Below, one piece after another: positions 55,101 to 64,000 of a stretch of DNA of 64,000 nucleotides. The stretch lies in the NCBI GenBank assembly GCA_023079485.1, contig CM041104.1, positions 7,238,864 through 7,302,863 of the forward strand, read 5' to 3'. Source of the stretch: Archilochus colubris (lineage: Eukaryota > Chordata > Aves > Apodiformes > Trochilidae). The notes below the pieces were generated by a model. It made no database searches. It saw only the letters and a list, made by a program, of their open reading frames with translations, and was not told the DNA's origin. Both the position numbers and the translations under genes were made by a program. Position 1 is the stretch's first letter. The number at the start of each line of letters is the position of its first letter.

Positions 55101-58100
55101 GTTCTGGCTGAGGAATCCAGCCATGCACTGGCACATCTTGTAGCTTTACTGTTATTTAAGCTGAGCCAAACAAACAACAAATGGCAGCAACATTTTTCTA
55201 CAGAAAAAAAAAAAATTGCAGCTGGAGACAGTGAACTGTGCAGTGGTGGGAATGGCTGGGGATTCACTGTTGCTGCAGTGGGGGATGGCACATGAGCAAC
55301 GGGGCCACCCCCGAGAAGAGGAGCAAGGGGAACAAAACCTCCCTGTGCAGCCACAGCAAACCTTCCTATGAACCATTGCCAGGTGCTCAGTTTCTATCTT
55401 AATTTTGGTCTCGGAAAAAAGGGGGAATGGACTAAATACACAGGGGCTGCAGTCAGGCTGTGGCACACACCCGTCCAAGCAAGAAAATTACATGGTGAAG
55501 CTGCCAAGGTGTCCTGAGTTCACTTCCCCTCGTATGGACTCTTGGGGATGTGATCTGCTAGCCCCTGACCAGCAGCTGATCCAGCCCTCTGCCAGGGCTG
55601 CATTTCCTGACCATTACACGGGTACTGCTTGGTGGGTTGGTCGCAGAGGACAGAAATGATGTGGATGGTGTCTTTCATGCAGGTTGGTTTTGCCCCATGG
55701 GATGGGGAAAAATCCCACCAGGAGCCCTGGGTGGGACAGATGGGTTTCCCATCACTGAGTCTAAAAGCTAACCATGCTCAGAGCAGGGCCTCAGGGCACC
55801 CTGCACCCACAGCACTGTGCTAAAGAATAAATTATTAGCAAACAGCAAAATAACATCTTCTGGATTGTGCTGAGAGGAGCATCCATGTTATTTGTGAAGT
55901 GGATTTCTAAACTTAGCCCAGTTACTGCAAAAAATACCTTTGCGAAAAACTACTGTCCACAGAGCTCAACTTCAGAGACATTTATTTCTGGAGACGGTGG
56001 AAAAATTTCTCACCTTTCAAAGGCTCCAATTATATCTTGGTGTTTCCTGGAGCCCGTGGCCTTCACAGCTGCTGCTGGGGACCACAGCTCCAACAGTGCT
56101 GCAGAGATGGGGGGAAGGTGGAGGGGCTGACACCCACTTGTTGATCAAAGAGATCACGTAGGGTCCTGTTATTTGTGATGGACACCTTAGTCAACACCCC
56201 AAAACAAATGCCACCAATGCAATAGTCCTGCTGGGTTTCTGGCCATGGTTGCTGCTAGCACTGAAGACTCCTGGGATAAGGTTTCTGCCAGGACCTGTCC
56301 ATTTGCACAAGTAAAAGGAAGAAATTGCAGCTGGGAGAGCTGGGGCAATGCCCACTGGTGAGCTGGTCAGCAGCCAGCTGGTGCTCAGGGCTGCTTTGTG
56401 CCACCCACCCCACTCCTGGCAGTGCTGCCAACACCCAGGGCACTCCTGGCAAATGCCCAGGGGCTAGCTTGCTTCAGGTTTGCTCCAAAGGTTCCTGTAA
56501 AGCCCAAAGCATTGCAGTTTGTAGCTCAACTTCCAGCTGCAAGAGGAGGTGCAAGCCTCCAGCTGGCAGCCTTGGCTGATGTGTCCCCTTGGGGTCCCCA
56601 GAGTCCCATTTGCCTTCCCTGCCAGAGAGGTCACCAGGGCAGCTGGAGCCATTGGTGCTGTTTGGGGCGGGACTGGTGAAATTAAGAGCTTTCAGCAAAG
56701 CTCAAAAGTGAGCCTTTCTGTTGGTTCATAAAATGGGAATATTTTACTAAAGCAACAGAGTTTGTGCATTACCTGGGAAATCAGTTTTATTCAAGCTGGG
56801 TTTTGGTTTTGTTTATTTTACCCCAGAGGAGGGTCCTGCTATGGAAAGCCACATCAGCCTCTTCCAGGCACAGGGATGTGGGATGCTCAATGACCACAGC
56901 AGATCCCATCCCTCTTCAACGGGCAACAACCTCCTCAGTCCTGTCTGGGCTCATGTCACCATCTGCCACCTTGATGCAGGGGTGATGTGGTGCTGTGAGC
57001 CTGGTGATTTATCTCTTTTCTTTTCCCCAGTGCTCATTAAAATGAGAGTTTGCCTTCTCTGCTGCTGTATCCAGCCAAATGTGTGTGCTTCTTGGCTCCC
57101 AGCAAGGTCCTCGCTGCAGATACCCTGTGCTTTGGCAGCTGGGCCAGTCTGGGCTGCAGGATATTATGCCTGGCAGGGACACAAACCCCCTTCTAGTTCC
57201 TGGAATTTGGATTGTCTTGCAGAGTGCTGATTAAGCAGTGCTTTCAACCTGCACTCAAGACAAAACCCTTGCCTTTTCTCTCAGCACTCAGCCTCGGCTG
57301 CTGCGTGGCAGTGGGAGCTGCAGTGGGTTTGCTCTCCCCCAGCCCCAGGGAAGTGAAAACTTAAAAACAATTCCTCAGATACAAAGCTTTGCAGCTCATG
57401 GTGCTGGATGAGCATTCTCTGCTCAGGCTTCTGTCTTATGTACAATAAGAATTCTTTCAAAACCCTTCCCCATAGCATGGCCCCAGAGCCCTTCCTACCT
57501 CCTTGTGCACTTGGCTGTGGCTTCTCCTCCCAGTCTGCCCCAGTCATCTTCCCAGTCTGCCCCAGTCGAGATGGCTCCTGCATGTCCCATCTGCCATTCT
57601 GATCTGCTGGGAATGAATCTGTCCTTACCAGCCTTAGTAATGAGAGCTTTGACAGCTGGGGCTGAGGGGAGGGTGCCCTCTGCAGCACCAAGGGCTGTCC
57701 TGCCACCCCACCCCTGGAGCTGGCACCCACCTCTGCATATAGGTGAACATAACATCAGGGTGTCAGCAGACTGGGAGTGCCTGGTACCTGTGCAGAGCTG
57801 GTTGGTGTTTTGGGATGGTCTGGTGATGGGAAGGTGCAGATGAGCTGGTTAGACCTTCTGTAAAAGGCAGCCTGGAAAGCTGATGGGTGCTGGGGACCAC
57901 CCTGACCCTCCAGCATGCCCTGCACCAGCTCAGCACACACAGCACAGTCCCCACGGTGTGCCCAGCCCCACCTGGCATGGGTGCTGCTGCTCCCCACACC
58001 AATGGGTCCCTTCCACACCACCACAGAGGGGCTGGAGTTGCCTGGGCAGTAGTTTCCCTGTGGGATGTGATGCTGCTGTGGGACTGCCTTCTCTCCACTT

Positions 58101-59130
58101 CCCATCCTGGCAGCCCCCTTGTCTCCTGTCCAAGCAGCAGCTTTCCCCCAGCACAACTTAGTCTCTGCTCTGCTCTGGAACTCCTGCCAATCAGGAGAAG
58201 CAGTTTGGCCTTGGAGCTCCCCCTCATGCAACCAAAGAGCCAAATCCTGGCTTCGGCTCCCCTGTGCCGTGGTGAGCCCACTCCTGGTGAGGTGTGGGGC
58301 AGCATCTTGCTTACCTGGGCATGGTGACACGGGGTGGTGACAGCAGCAAGTCCTCCAGGGCTCACCCACCTCTGCTGGTGCTGCGAGCATGGCAGGAGGG
58401 AGAAGAGATGTGATGGGCATTGCAAGCAGCCCCTCCAGCCTGCCAGGGTTGCATTTTTGTGACCTGCAATTGTTCAGCCAGCCCCAGGCATTGTAGCCAC
58501 TCGGGATGTTGTAGGGAAAGGCACTGGATGCTGGCAGACTGCTGCTTCCCCTCCCTAGGGACAGACCCCTGGTCTTCAGTTGGGCTGTTTGGGCAGCACA
58601 GCCCACAGAGGCTCTTTTCTCCTGACAAGGTGCCCCTGACCAGGCATCCCCAGCCCAGGCTGGTGGGGGGGATGTGGACAGAGTGGGAAGCCCTAGTCCT
58701 TGGGGAAGTCACCAGGCAAGCAGCTTCATTCTAACGGGGGGAGATGCTGGCCCAGGGGCACACGTGGTCACCAGGTCCCCTTCCATCCACCACTGGCAAG
58801 GGGCACCTCTGCCATCTGCTTAGCCCACACCACAGCAGGCTTACCCTGGCTCTTGCAGTGAGCACCAGCCCCACTGCCACCCACCCAGGGCAAAGCCCCC
58901 TCCTCAACCCTCACCAACCTGGTTATGCTTCCCTATCCACAGCTGCCAGAGAGATCCCAGCTGGGGAGGGGTGAACAGGAGGAAGACGGCTCTGGGAAAC
59001 TCTCCCTGTGGGTACCTTGAAAAACAAACAAACCCCAGGCAGCAGCAGAGGAGCAGCCCCCCTGCTCTGCTGGTTTCCCCCCGCCACGCAGGGTTCGGCG
59101 TCCCTGCCTGCGCCTGTGCATCCCGGAGCC

Positions 59131-59138
59131 TATAAATC
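59131..59138 (+). promoter_or_regulatory. R3HDML: R3HDML TATA box
   Basis: TATAAATC lies about 30 bases upstream of the inferred first exon and is followed at 59346 by a strong splice donor. Unlike the other promoters in the window, this one looks TATA-driven, as expected for a tissue-restricted gene. Confidence 0.6.
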
Positions 59139-59159
59139 TCCTAGCACGGCTCCTTCCAA

Positions 59160-59345
59160 ACTTCAGGACGTTCCACGGGGGAAGAGTTAAGATGCAGCTT
59201 TTGCGTCAGAGGCTGCGGAGGGCTGCCCGGCGGGGTTAGGCTGAACCTCTCTCTCCTGCATCTGTCCCAGCAGGTTGTTTGCAAAGGTCAAACCCGGCTG
59301 CAGCCACCACCGCCGGGCTCGGCTGCTCTTGGCTCGGTCCTCAAG
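59160..59345 (+). other. R3HDML: R3HDML non-coding exon 1
   Basis: The exon runs from about 28 bases after the TATA box to CCTCAAG with the donor GTACGT at 59346. It contains a 16-codon upstream ORF (ATG at 59192, TAG at 59237-59239). The 5' end is inferred from TATA spacing. Confidence 0.55.
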
Positions 59346-59994
59346 GTACGTAGCCGGGGGAACATCCTCCCCGCTGCTCGGGGAAGGGCTGGAGGGATGT
59401 AGGGATGTGAGGAGGTGCATCGGCTGACGGACGAGGCGAAATTCCAGCGTTTTCCCCTCTCTCTCTCTCTCTTTTTTTTTTTTTTTTTTTTTTTAATTCC
59501 TGGTTTTGCGGTGGTTTGTTCTTCTTTCCCTGAGATAAAGAGTCGTTAGGATTTCTCACTGGTGCTTTTAAAACTTGCCGTGCGTTTCTTTATCTGCATG
59601 AGATGCCCATTTGTGCTGGGGATTTATTCAACACACCAAACGCCTGGGAAGTTACGGGGCAGGTGGCTGCAGCGAATAACTCAGCATGCTCCTGATTAGC
59701 CCCTGCCTGGCAGGTATGTCGGGTTAGTGAAAAAACGGGGGAGATTTTGTACTGATTTTGTTTGTTGGGTTGTTTTTTGTTGTTTTTTTTTTAAAGAAGA
59801 AAACAAGAAAAACTATTCCATCTCCCTGATGTCTTGGGTAATTCGCTGAGATAAACGATGTCATCAAAGAGATTCAGTTAAAAAAATATTTTGAAAAGGG
59901 AAAAAAAGAAAATTCTATTTCCATCTTATTTTGGGAAGTGCTGTTTGCATGTGCACAGCAAACCTGAGCGGTGTCTGTGCTCTTCCTCTCCTAG
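59346..59994 (+). other. R3HDML: R3HDML 5' UTR intron
   Basis: A 650-base intron with a (CT)n/T24 tract at 59457-59494 and an acceptor ...CTCTCCTAG at 59994. The 5' UTR then runs 59995-60090. Confidence 0.6.
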
Positions 59995-60090
59995 ATCCCC
60001 GTGCTGGCAGCTGGGACTCAGCAGCCTCGTCCTTGCTGAACTCTGTGCGGGAGCAGAAATCCTCCGGCCGATCCCGCCGGCCGGGCTAGC

Positions 60091-60351
60091 ATGCCTGTGC
60101 TCCACTGGCACCTGTATCTCAGCGCCTTGGGCTTCTGGATCAGCCAGCAAACCAGCTCCTTCCTGCTGCCCAACGCCACCGAGCTCCTGTCCCCCCCTGG
60201 AGGCAGAGCCGCGGGGCTGCCGTGGGGCGCGGGGGTTCCCCGCAGCCGTCGGAAGCGATACCTCTCCCCCCAGGACATGAGTGTCATTTTGGACTACCAC
60301 AACCAAGTGCGGGCACAGGTGTCCCCCCCGGCGGCCAACATGGAGTATATG
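60091..60351 (+). CDS. R3HDML: R3HDML coding exon 1
   Basis: 87 codons from ATG to ATGGAGTATATG, donor GTGAGC. Signal peptide, propeptide with RSRRKR, and the start of the CAP domain. Confidence 0.94.
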
Positions 60352-62910
60352 GTGAGCTGGGCTCTGGCAGAGAGGCTGGGTGGTTCTTGGATACGGGATT
60401 GAGAGAGGCCCCCGCTTGCTGGGTACCAGAGCAGGTCAGATGTTCTTGGGAGCATCCTGCTCTGCTTCTTGCTCAGCCTAAATCCCTGCCTTCCAAAATA
60501 ACTGTCCCAGGCATCTCCCCAAAGTGGTTCAGGGTGGGTGAGGAACCTTAAATAATGCATGAAGGAACCCACTGCCCTCACCACTCCATCGTCATCCAGG
60601 GCTGCAGCAAAGGGCTGGGGACAGCTGGACTCACTGCTCCTGCACATGCTGCTTCCCCTGGGCTTTCTCCAGCCTGAGGTGCAAGTTGCTTATCAGATAC
60701 CCACGGGTGCTCAGAAACAACCGCTTGAGCACAAAGAATCAGTTTTCTCCTCTTCCCTCCTCTGGGCACCCCAAATCCCTACCTGCCCTTTTCCTTTCCT
60801 CCTGGTCAGGTGTGGGATGAGCGTCTGGCTGGGGCAGCAGAGGCGTGGGCTGCTCGCTGCCTGTGGGACCATGGCCCCCCCCAGCTGATGAAATACATGG
60901 GGCAGAACCTCTCCATCCAGTCTGGAAGGTGAGTGCCCCACAGGTGAAGCAGGCCTCTGAGGACCCTCTTCACTCCATGATGCTGGAGAAAGAGCAGCCC
61001 CTCAGCCAAGGAGCAGAGAAGTTTTGAGCTGGGGCTGCAAAGGACTGAGGGGCAACCAAGAGGCATGCTGGGAGGGTCCCACTCTTGCAGCAGGGTAAAT
61101 GTGGGAAACCAGAGGTGTTTGCTGCTCATTTGTCTTTAATCCTCTCTCTGCCTGGCATGTAGAGCTGGGGGATGTGGGTCCTGGATCTCCAGCCTTCAGT
61201 GAGAGCCAGATCTTCTGGCCTTGGGCACAAGGATACAATTGCCCCAGGTTCTATCCTGCTTCTCCCCCCACATTCCCTCAGCATGGAGGTTTCCTCCCCC
61301 TCTTCTCCCGGACCCATGACCCCCAGGGTGGAGGAGGTCCACCTTAGGCATGACTCCTTCTGCAGGTACCGCTCTGTTGTGGACATGGTGAAATCGTGGC
61401 ATCAGGAGAAGCAGCACTACTCCTTCCCCCACCCCCAAGAGTGCAATCCCCGCTGCCCCTCCAAATGCAGCAGCTCTGTCTGCAGCCACTACACACAGGT
61501 GAGCACCAAAGCCCCCTGGCACCTGGCTGCACACCAGGTGGGGCAGCTCCCTGAGCCTTCTCCCAGCAGCAGCTGGGATCTAGGATAGAATCCTGCTCCA
61601 AATCAGGCAGCAGGGCTGGAAGCAGGCAGGGTGCCTGACAGAGGGGTGCAGGCAGCCAGCAGTGGTGCCCTCCCACCCTGGGTCCCTATGGGGGTCTGTC
61701 TGCTTTCATGGAGGTCCCAGGGGCTCACAGACTGCTGATGTGCAGCTGGGACCTTCTGGCCGGTTGGCTGGGACGATTTTTTTTTTTTTAAGCCTTTTTC
61801 CCCTCGTTTGGCTTTTTGCTCCTTGTTACCTCACTGGCACCTCAGAGGTGGTGAGGAGAAAAAAAAGAAAGAGAACTTCACTGTGCTTTTGCTGAGCATG
61901 AATCCTCTCTGATGGAGCAGCTTTATAGCACCCAGTTGTGTCTGGCTCCCCCATTTTTCCCACAGCACAGCCAGAGGCAACCTGGCTGGCATAAGGTGGA
62001 GACCTCCTCCTGCTCCCCTGCCCGGGGGCAGAGCCATGCTTGCCCCTAAACACCTCCTCTGCATGGCTCCAAGCTATACTGGAGCATCTGCATCTCCATG
62101 CAGTTCATCAATGGGGATGCTTGGGGGTGTTCTAGGCTGCAAATGGGCAACATACCTTTTTTTTAAAGAAGAAATTTAGCCTGATGAGGCTTCAGGATGA
62201 GCTTCTGGTTCTGTTTTGCTCCCTGTGTGCCAGGCAAGCAGCTGGCAATGATTCAGGGTGAGGTTTGGAAACTAATCTGGGTGAATCAGAGGAGTGACCC
62301 AGACTGCTGATCATTGAGGTGAGCTTGGCAAGGCAGCACCTTACAGGGCAGCACAGGCTGCAGGCAGAAGAGGGAAGATGAGAAATCACCCTGTGGTAAC
62401 AAAACACCACAGCATCCAGCCTGAGAAATTTGGGCAGGTGTGATGCGATCCCATGGTAGGACAGAGTCTGCACTGTGGTCTAGGGGTGACTGACAGAGGG
62501 ATGCCTGGGCTGGGCAGTCCCAGCAACTCCTGTTCTCTGTCCTGGTGTAGATGGTGTGGGCATCCTCCAGCCGCCTGGGCTGTGCCCTTGCCACCTGTGC
62601 CAACGTGCAGGTGTGGGGCAGCACCTGGCAGCACGCTGTCCTCCTCGTCTGCAACTATGCCATCAAGTAAGTCCCCAGAGGAAAGCCCTCCCCATGTCAC
62701 CCACCCTCCTCGTTGGCCTCTCCGGTGTGGGTGGTGAGGTGATGGCATTCAGAGGTGGTGCCCTCCTCTCTTTTTAGGGGCAACTGGCTGGGAGAAGCAC
62801 CCTACAAGGTGGGGCGGCCGTGCTCAGCCTGCCCCCCCACCTACGGCGGGGGCTGCTCCAACAATATGTGCTTCACTGGACTCAAATCCAACCAAGTCAG
62901 CTGGATCTAG
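60091..62910 (+). CDS. R3HDML: R3H domain-containing-like protein, secreted CAP/CRISP family (whole CDS, five exons)
   Basis: R3HDML is a putative serine protease inhibitor-like secreted protein of the CAP superfamily (CRISP, PI15, CRISPLD), with little known biochemistry. Exons 60091-60351, 60810-60928, 61366-61498, 62551-62666 and 62778-62910 join to 253 residues, exactly the human length. Residues 1 to about 24 form a hydrophobic signal peptide. RSRRKR at 51-56 is a furin-like pro-region cleavage site. The CAP domain then runs from about 60: H70 in [20 protein letters not shown], then GQNLSI, CAP1 HYTQMVWASS at 168-177, and CAP2 VCNYAIKGNW. A C-terminal cysteine cluster (C226, C228, C236, C241) ends the protein. 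PI15 is an alternative family member, but length and neighbours favour R3HDML. Confidence 0.95.
60810..60928 (+). CDS. R3HDML: R3HDML coding exon 2
   Basis: Acceptor TCCTGGTCAG, donor GGAAG|GTGAGT. Encodes [15 protein letters not shown]...GQNLSIQSG. Confidence 0.94.
61366..61498 (+). CDS. R3HDML: R3HDML coding exon 3
   Basis: Acceptor TTCTGCAG, donor CACACAG|GTGAGC. Encodes [20 protein letters not shown]...VCSHYTQ. Confidence 0.94.
61499..62550 (+). other. R3HDML: R3HDML intron between coding exons 3 and 4
   Basis: A 1.05 kb intron with T-runs near 61780 and 62158. Nothing else recognised. Confidence 0.8.
62551..62666 (+). CDS. R3HDML: R3HDML coding exon 4
   Basis: Acceptor CTGGTGTAG, donor ATCAA|GTAAGT. 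Encodes [16 protein letters not shown]...LLVCNYAI, the CAP1/CAP2 core. Confidence 0.94.
62778..62910 (+). CDS. R3HDML: R3HDML coding exon 5 (last)
   Basis: Acceptor CTTTTTAG, running to TAG at 62908-62910. Encodes [15 protein letters not shown]... and the terminal cysteine cluster. Confidence 0.94.
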
Positions 62911-62970
62911 GGATGGAGCCTTGTGAAGAAGTCCCCAGGGATGGGGTGAACCAGAATTATTTATAACACT

Positions 62971-62988
62971 GACCCCCCCCCCCCCCCA
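62971..62988. repeat. Poly-C run in R3HDML 3' UTR
   Basis: About 17 C residues about 60 bases after the stop codon. Such runs are length-error-prone in sequencing. Confidence 0.85.
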
Positions 62989-63398
62989 GCTCCTTAAGCT
63001 GCCCCTCTCCCCCCTGCCTCGCCTTAGGTGCCTCTCGGCAGCCCGGCTCCAAACTGCCGCATCCCCGGGGCCACGTAGGAAACGGCTTTTTTACCATAAC
63101 TCATCCAGCAGTGCTCGAGTAGTCCAGCTGCTTCACTTCGGGGGAAATAGGGATGCTCCAGGTCCCCGATTACCGAAACAGGGATGGCTTGAGGGGGTGT
63201 AGAGGGAGCAGGGCTGGCTGGCACGGCCCCTGCCCTGCAGGCATCGGGGGCTTTCCCCATTGCCCCCTCCTGTTCAGCCCCTTGTGTAAGCGGATACCGG
63301 CACATAACCCTCATGGAGAGCAGCTGGGGGAGTGGGGAGCCCCACACGTGCCCCCAGTCCACAGCAACGGGGTTGGAGAACTCGGCTCTGAGCCCCGC

Positions 63399-63404
63399 AA
63401 TAAA
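63399..63404 (+). terminator. R3HDML: R3HDML polyadenylation signal
   Basis: AATAAA about 490 bases after the stop codon, followed by a GT-rich stretch at about 63421-63432. It implies a 3' UTR of about 0.5 kb. Confidence 0.65.
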
Positions 63405-63424
63405 CCAGCCTGGAGACCCCCGTG

Positions 63425-64000
63425 CTCGTGTCTATCCTCCCTCAGTCTCAGCCTGGAGCCTCGGGGTAACACCGAGTTCAGCACCTCTGCTCTGGTTGTG
63501 GGGGTGAAGAGTGAAGGGGTGCGGGAGCCCTCAGCCGGGCCACAGCCCACAGTAGCAGCAGGAGAGCCCCATCGTGTGGGAGAAGCCAGCACTGCTGGGA
63601 CAGCGGTGACAAGATGCTGAAGAGCCACCAACCCTTTGTCCCACCCCACTGCCCTGCATCACCCCTGGGGCTACCAACCACCCCGCCACCTCCATCCCCT
63701 CCCTCTCTGGGACTTCCCAGCGCTGAGCAAACTCAAGGGTCCCCGAATTCCCACTGTGGGTCTGAGCCCACTGTGAGATTCCTGCTCTGCACCACATCAC
63801 ATCCTGCTAGCTCCCTGCCTGCTTGGCCACCACCCTGCTGCACACTCCCTTAGGATGTGCTTTCCCATCCAGATGAGATGTCCAAAATTTTGTCCCCATG
63901 GGGCTGCTGGGAGTCCCGGGACTGGCATGGACTCCTCAGTACCTCCTCCAGCCCAGCTCCTTCCCAAGACATTCAGGAGATGCAGGAAGCCCTGCATTGC
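63425..64000. other. 3' flank of R3HDML
   Basis: GC-rich unique DNA to the window edge. In the human order HNF4A would come next, but no HNF4A exon is visible here. Confidence 0.55.

Larger units (their letters stand above)
47718..59130. other. Intergenic between divergent FITM2 and R3HDML
   Basis: About 11.4 kb between two 5' ends, so it probably holds the upstream control sequences of both genes. AT-rich to about 52250 and more GC-rich beyond. Open frames of up to 283 codons (57755-58606, minus) have no recognisable family or splice context. Simple repeats lie at about 50452-50478 and 51990-52016. No RNA gene or transposon recognised. Confidence 0.6.

Noticed and set aside
57755..58606. 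A 283-codon minus-strand open frame in the intergenic region before R3HDML
   Set aside because: No recognisable domain, heavy overlap with other long frames on both strands, GC-rich sequence and no splice or polyadenylation context.
60091..62910. PI15 or CRISPLD identity for the CAP-domain gene
   Set aside because: The JPH1-GDAP1-PI15 block is a paralogous arrangement, so this was considered. But the first gene matches JPH2, the GST-like gene matches GDAP1L1, OSER1 and FITM2 lie between, and the 253-residue length fits R3HDML.

Overview
The window is nuclear DNA from a vertebrate, almost certainly a bird. Coding sequence is split into short exons with GT/AG junctions. Gene 5' ends are CpG-rich, and polyadenylation signals follow the stop codons. 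A truncated CR1-type LINE lies at 10381-10670, and no mammalian SINEs were seen. No bacterial or viral genes and no CRISPR arrays were recognised. All human comparisons are from memory of the families, because no search could be run.

The gene order is JPH2 (-), OSER1 (-), an OSER1 paralogue (+), GDAP1L1 (+), FITM2 (-), R3HDML (+). Apart from the extra OSER1 copy, this is the order of human 20q13.12, where HNF4A follows R3HDML. I therefore infer the orthologous block, in compact form. Reading frames were joined by hand across splice sites. OSER1 (293 aa), the OSER1 paralogue (285 aa), GDAP1L1 (367 aa), FITM2 (271 aa) and R3HDML (253 aa) all read through intact. JPH2 is represented only by its first coding exon, which encodes five MORN motifs.

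Layout: 1-2960 holds JPH2 intron 1, coding exon 1 and a CpG-rich 5' region. Positions 2961-6200 are intergenic. Positions 6205-12085 hold OSER1, and 12086-12240 a short GC-rich shared promoter. Positions 12241-16125 hold the OSER1 paralogue, 16126-21440 are intergenic, and 21440-34345 hold GDAP1L1. Positions 34346-44200 lie between the convergent 3' ends of GDAP1L1 and FITM2, and 44200-47560 hold FITM2. Positions 47560-59120 are intergenic, 59131-63404 hold R3HDML with a TATA box, and the remainder is 3' flank.

The most unusual feature is the head-to-head pair of OSER1 genes. Both copies keep the same three-coding-exon structure with identical splice phases. Across the last 45 codons they differ at 15 codons, of which 14 differences are silent. 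This points to an old DNA-level inverted duplication with both copies under protein-level constraint, not an assembly artefact or a retrocopy. The two start from opposite sides of one GC-box/NRF1/ETS-type promoter.

The genes do not form one pathway. They act in junctional membrane architecture (JPH2), the stress response (OSER1 pair), a GST-like neuronal protein family (GDAP1L1), ER lipid-droplet biogenesis (FITM2) and a secreted CAP-domain protein (R3HDML).
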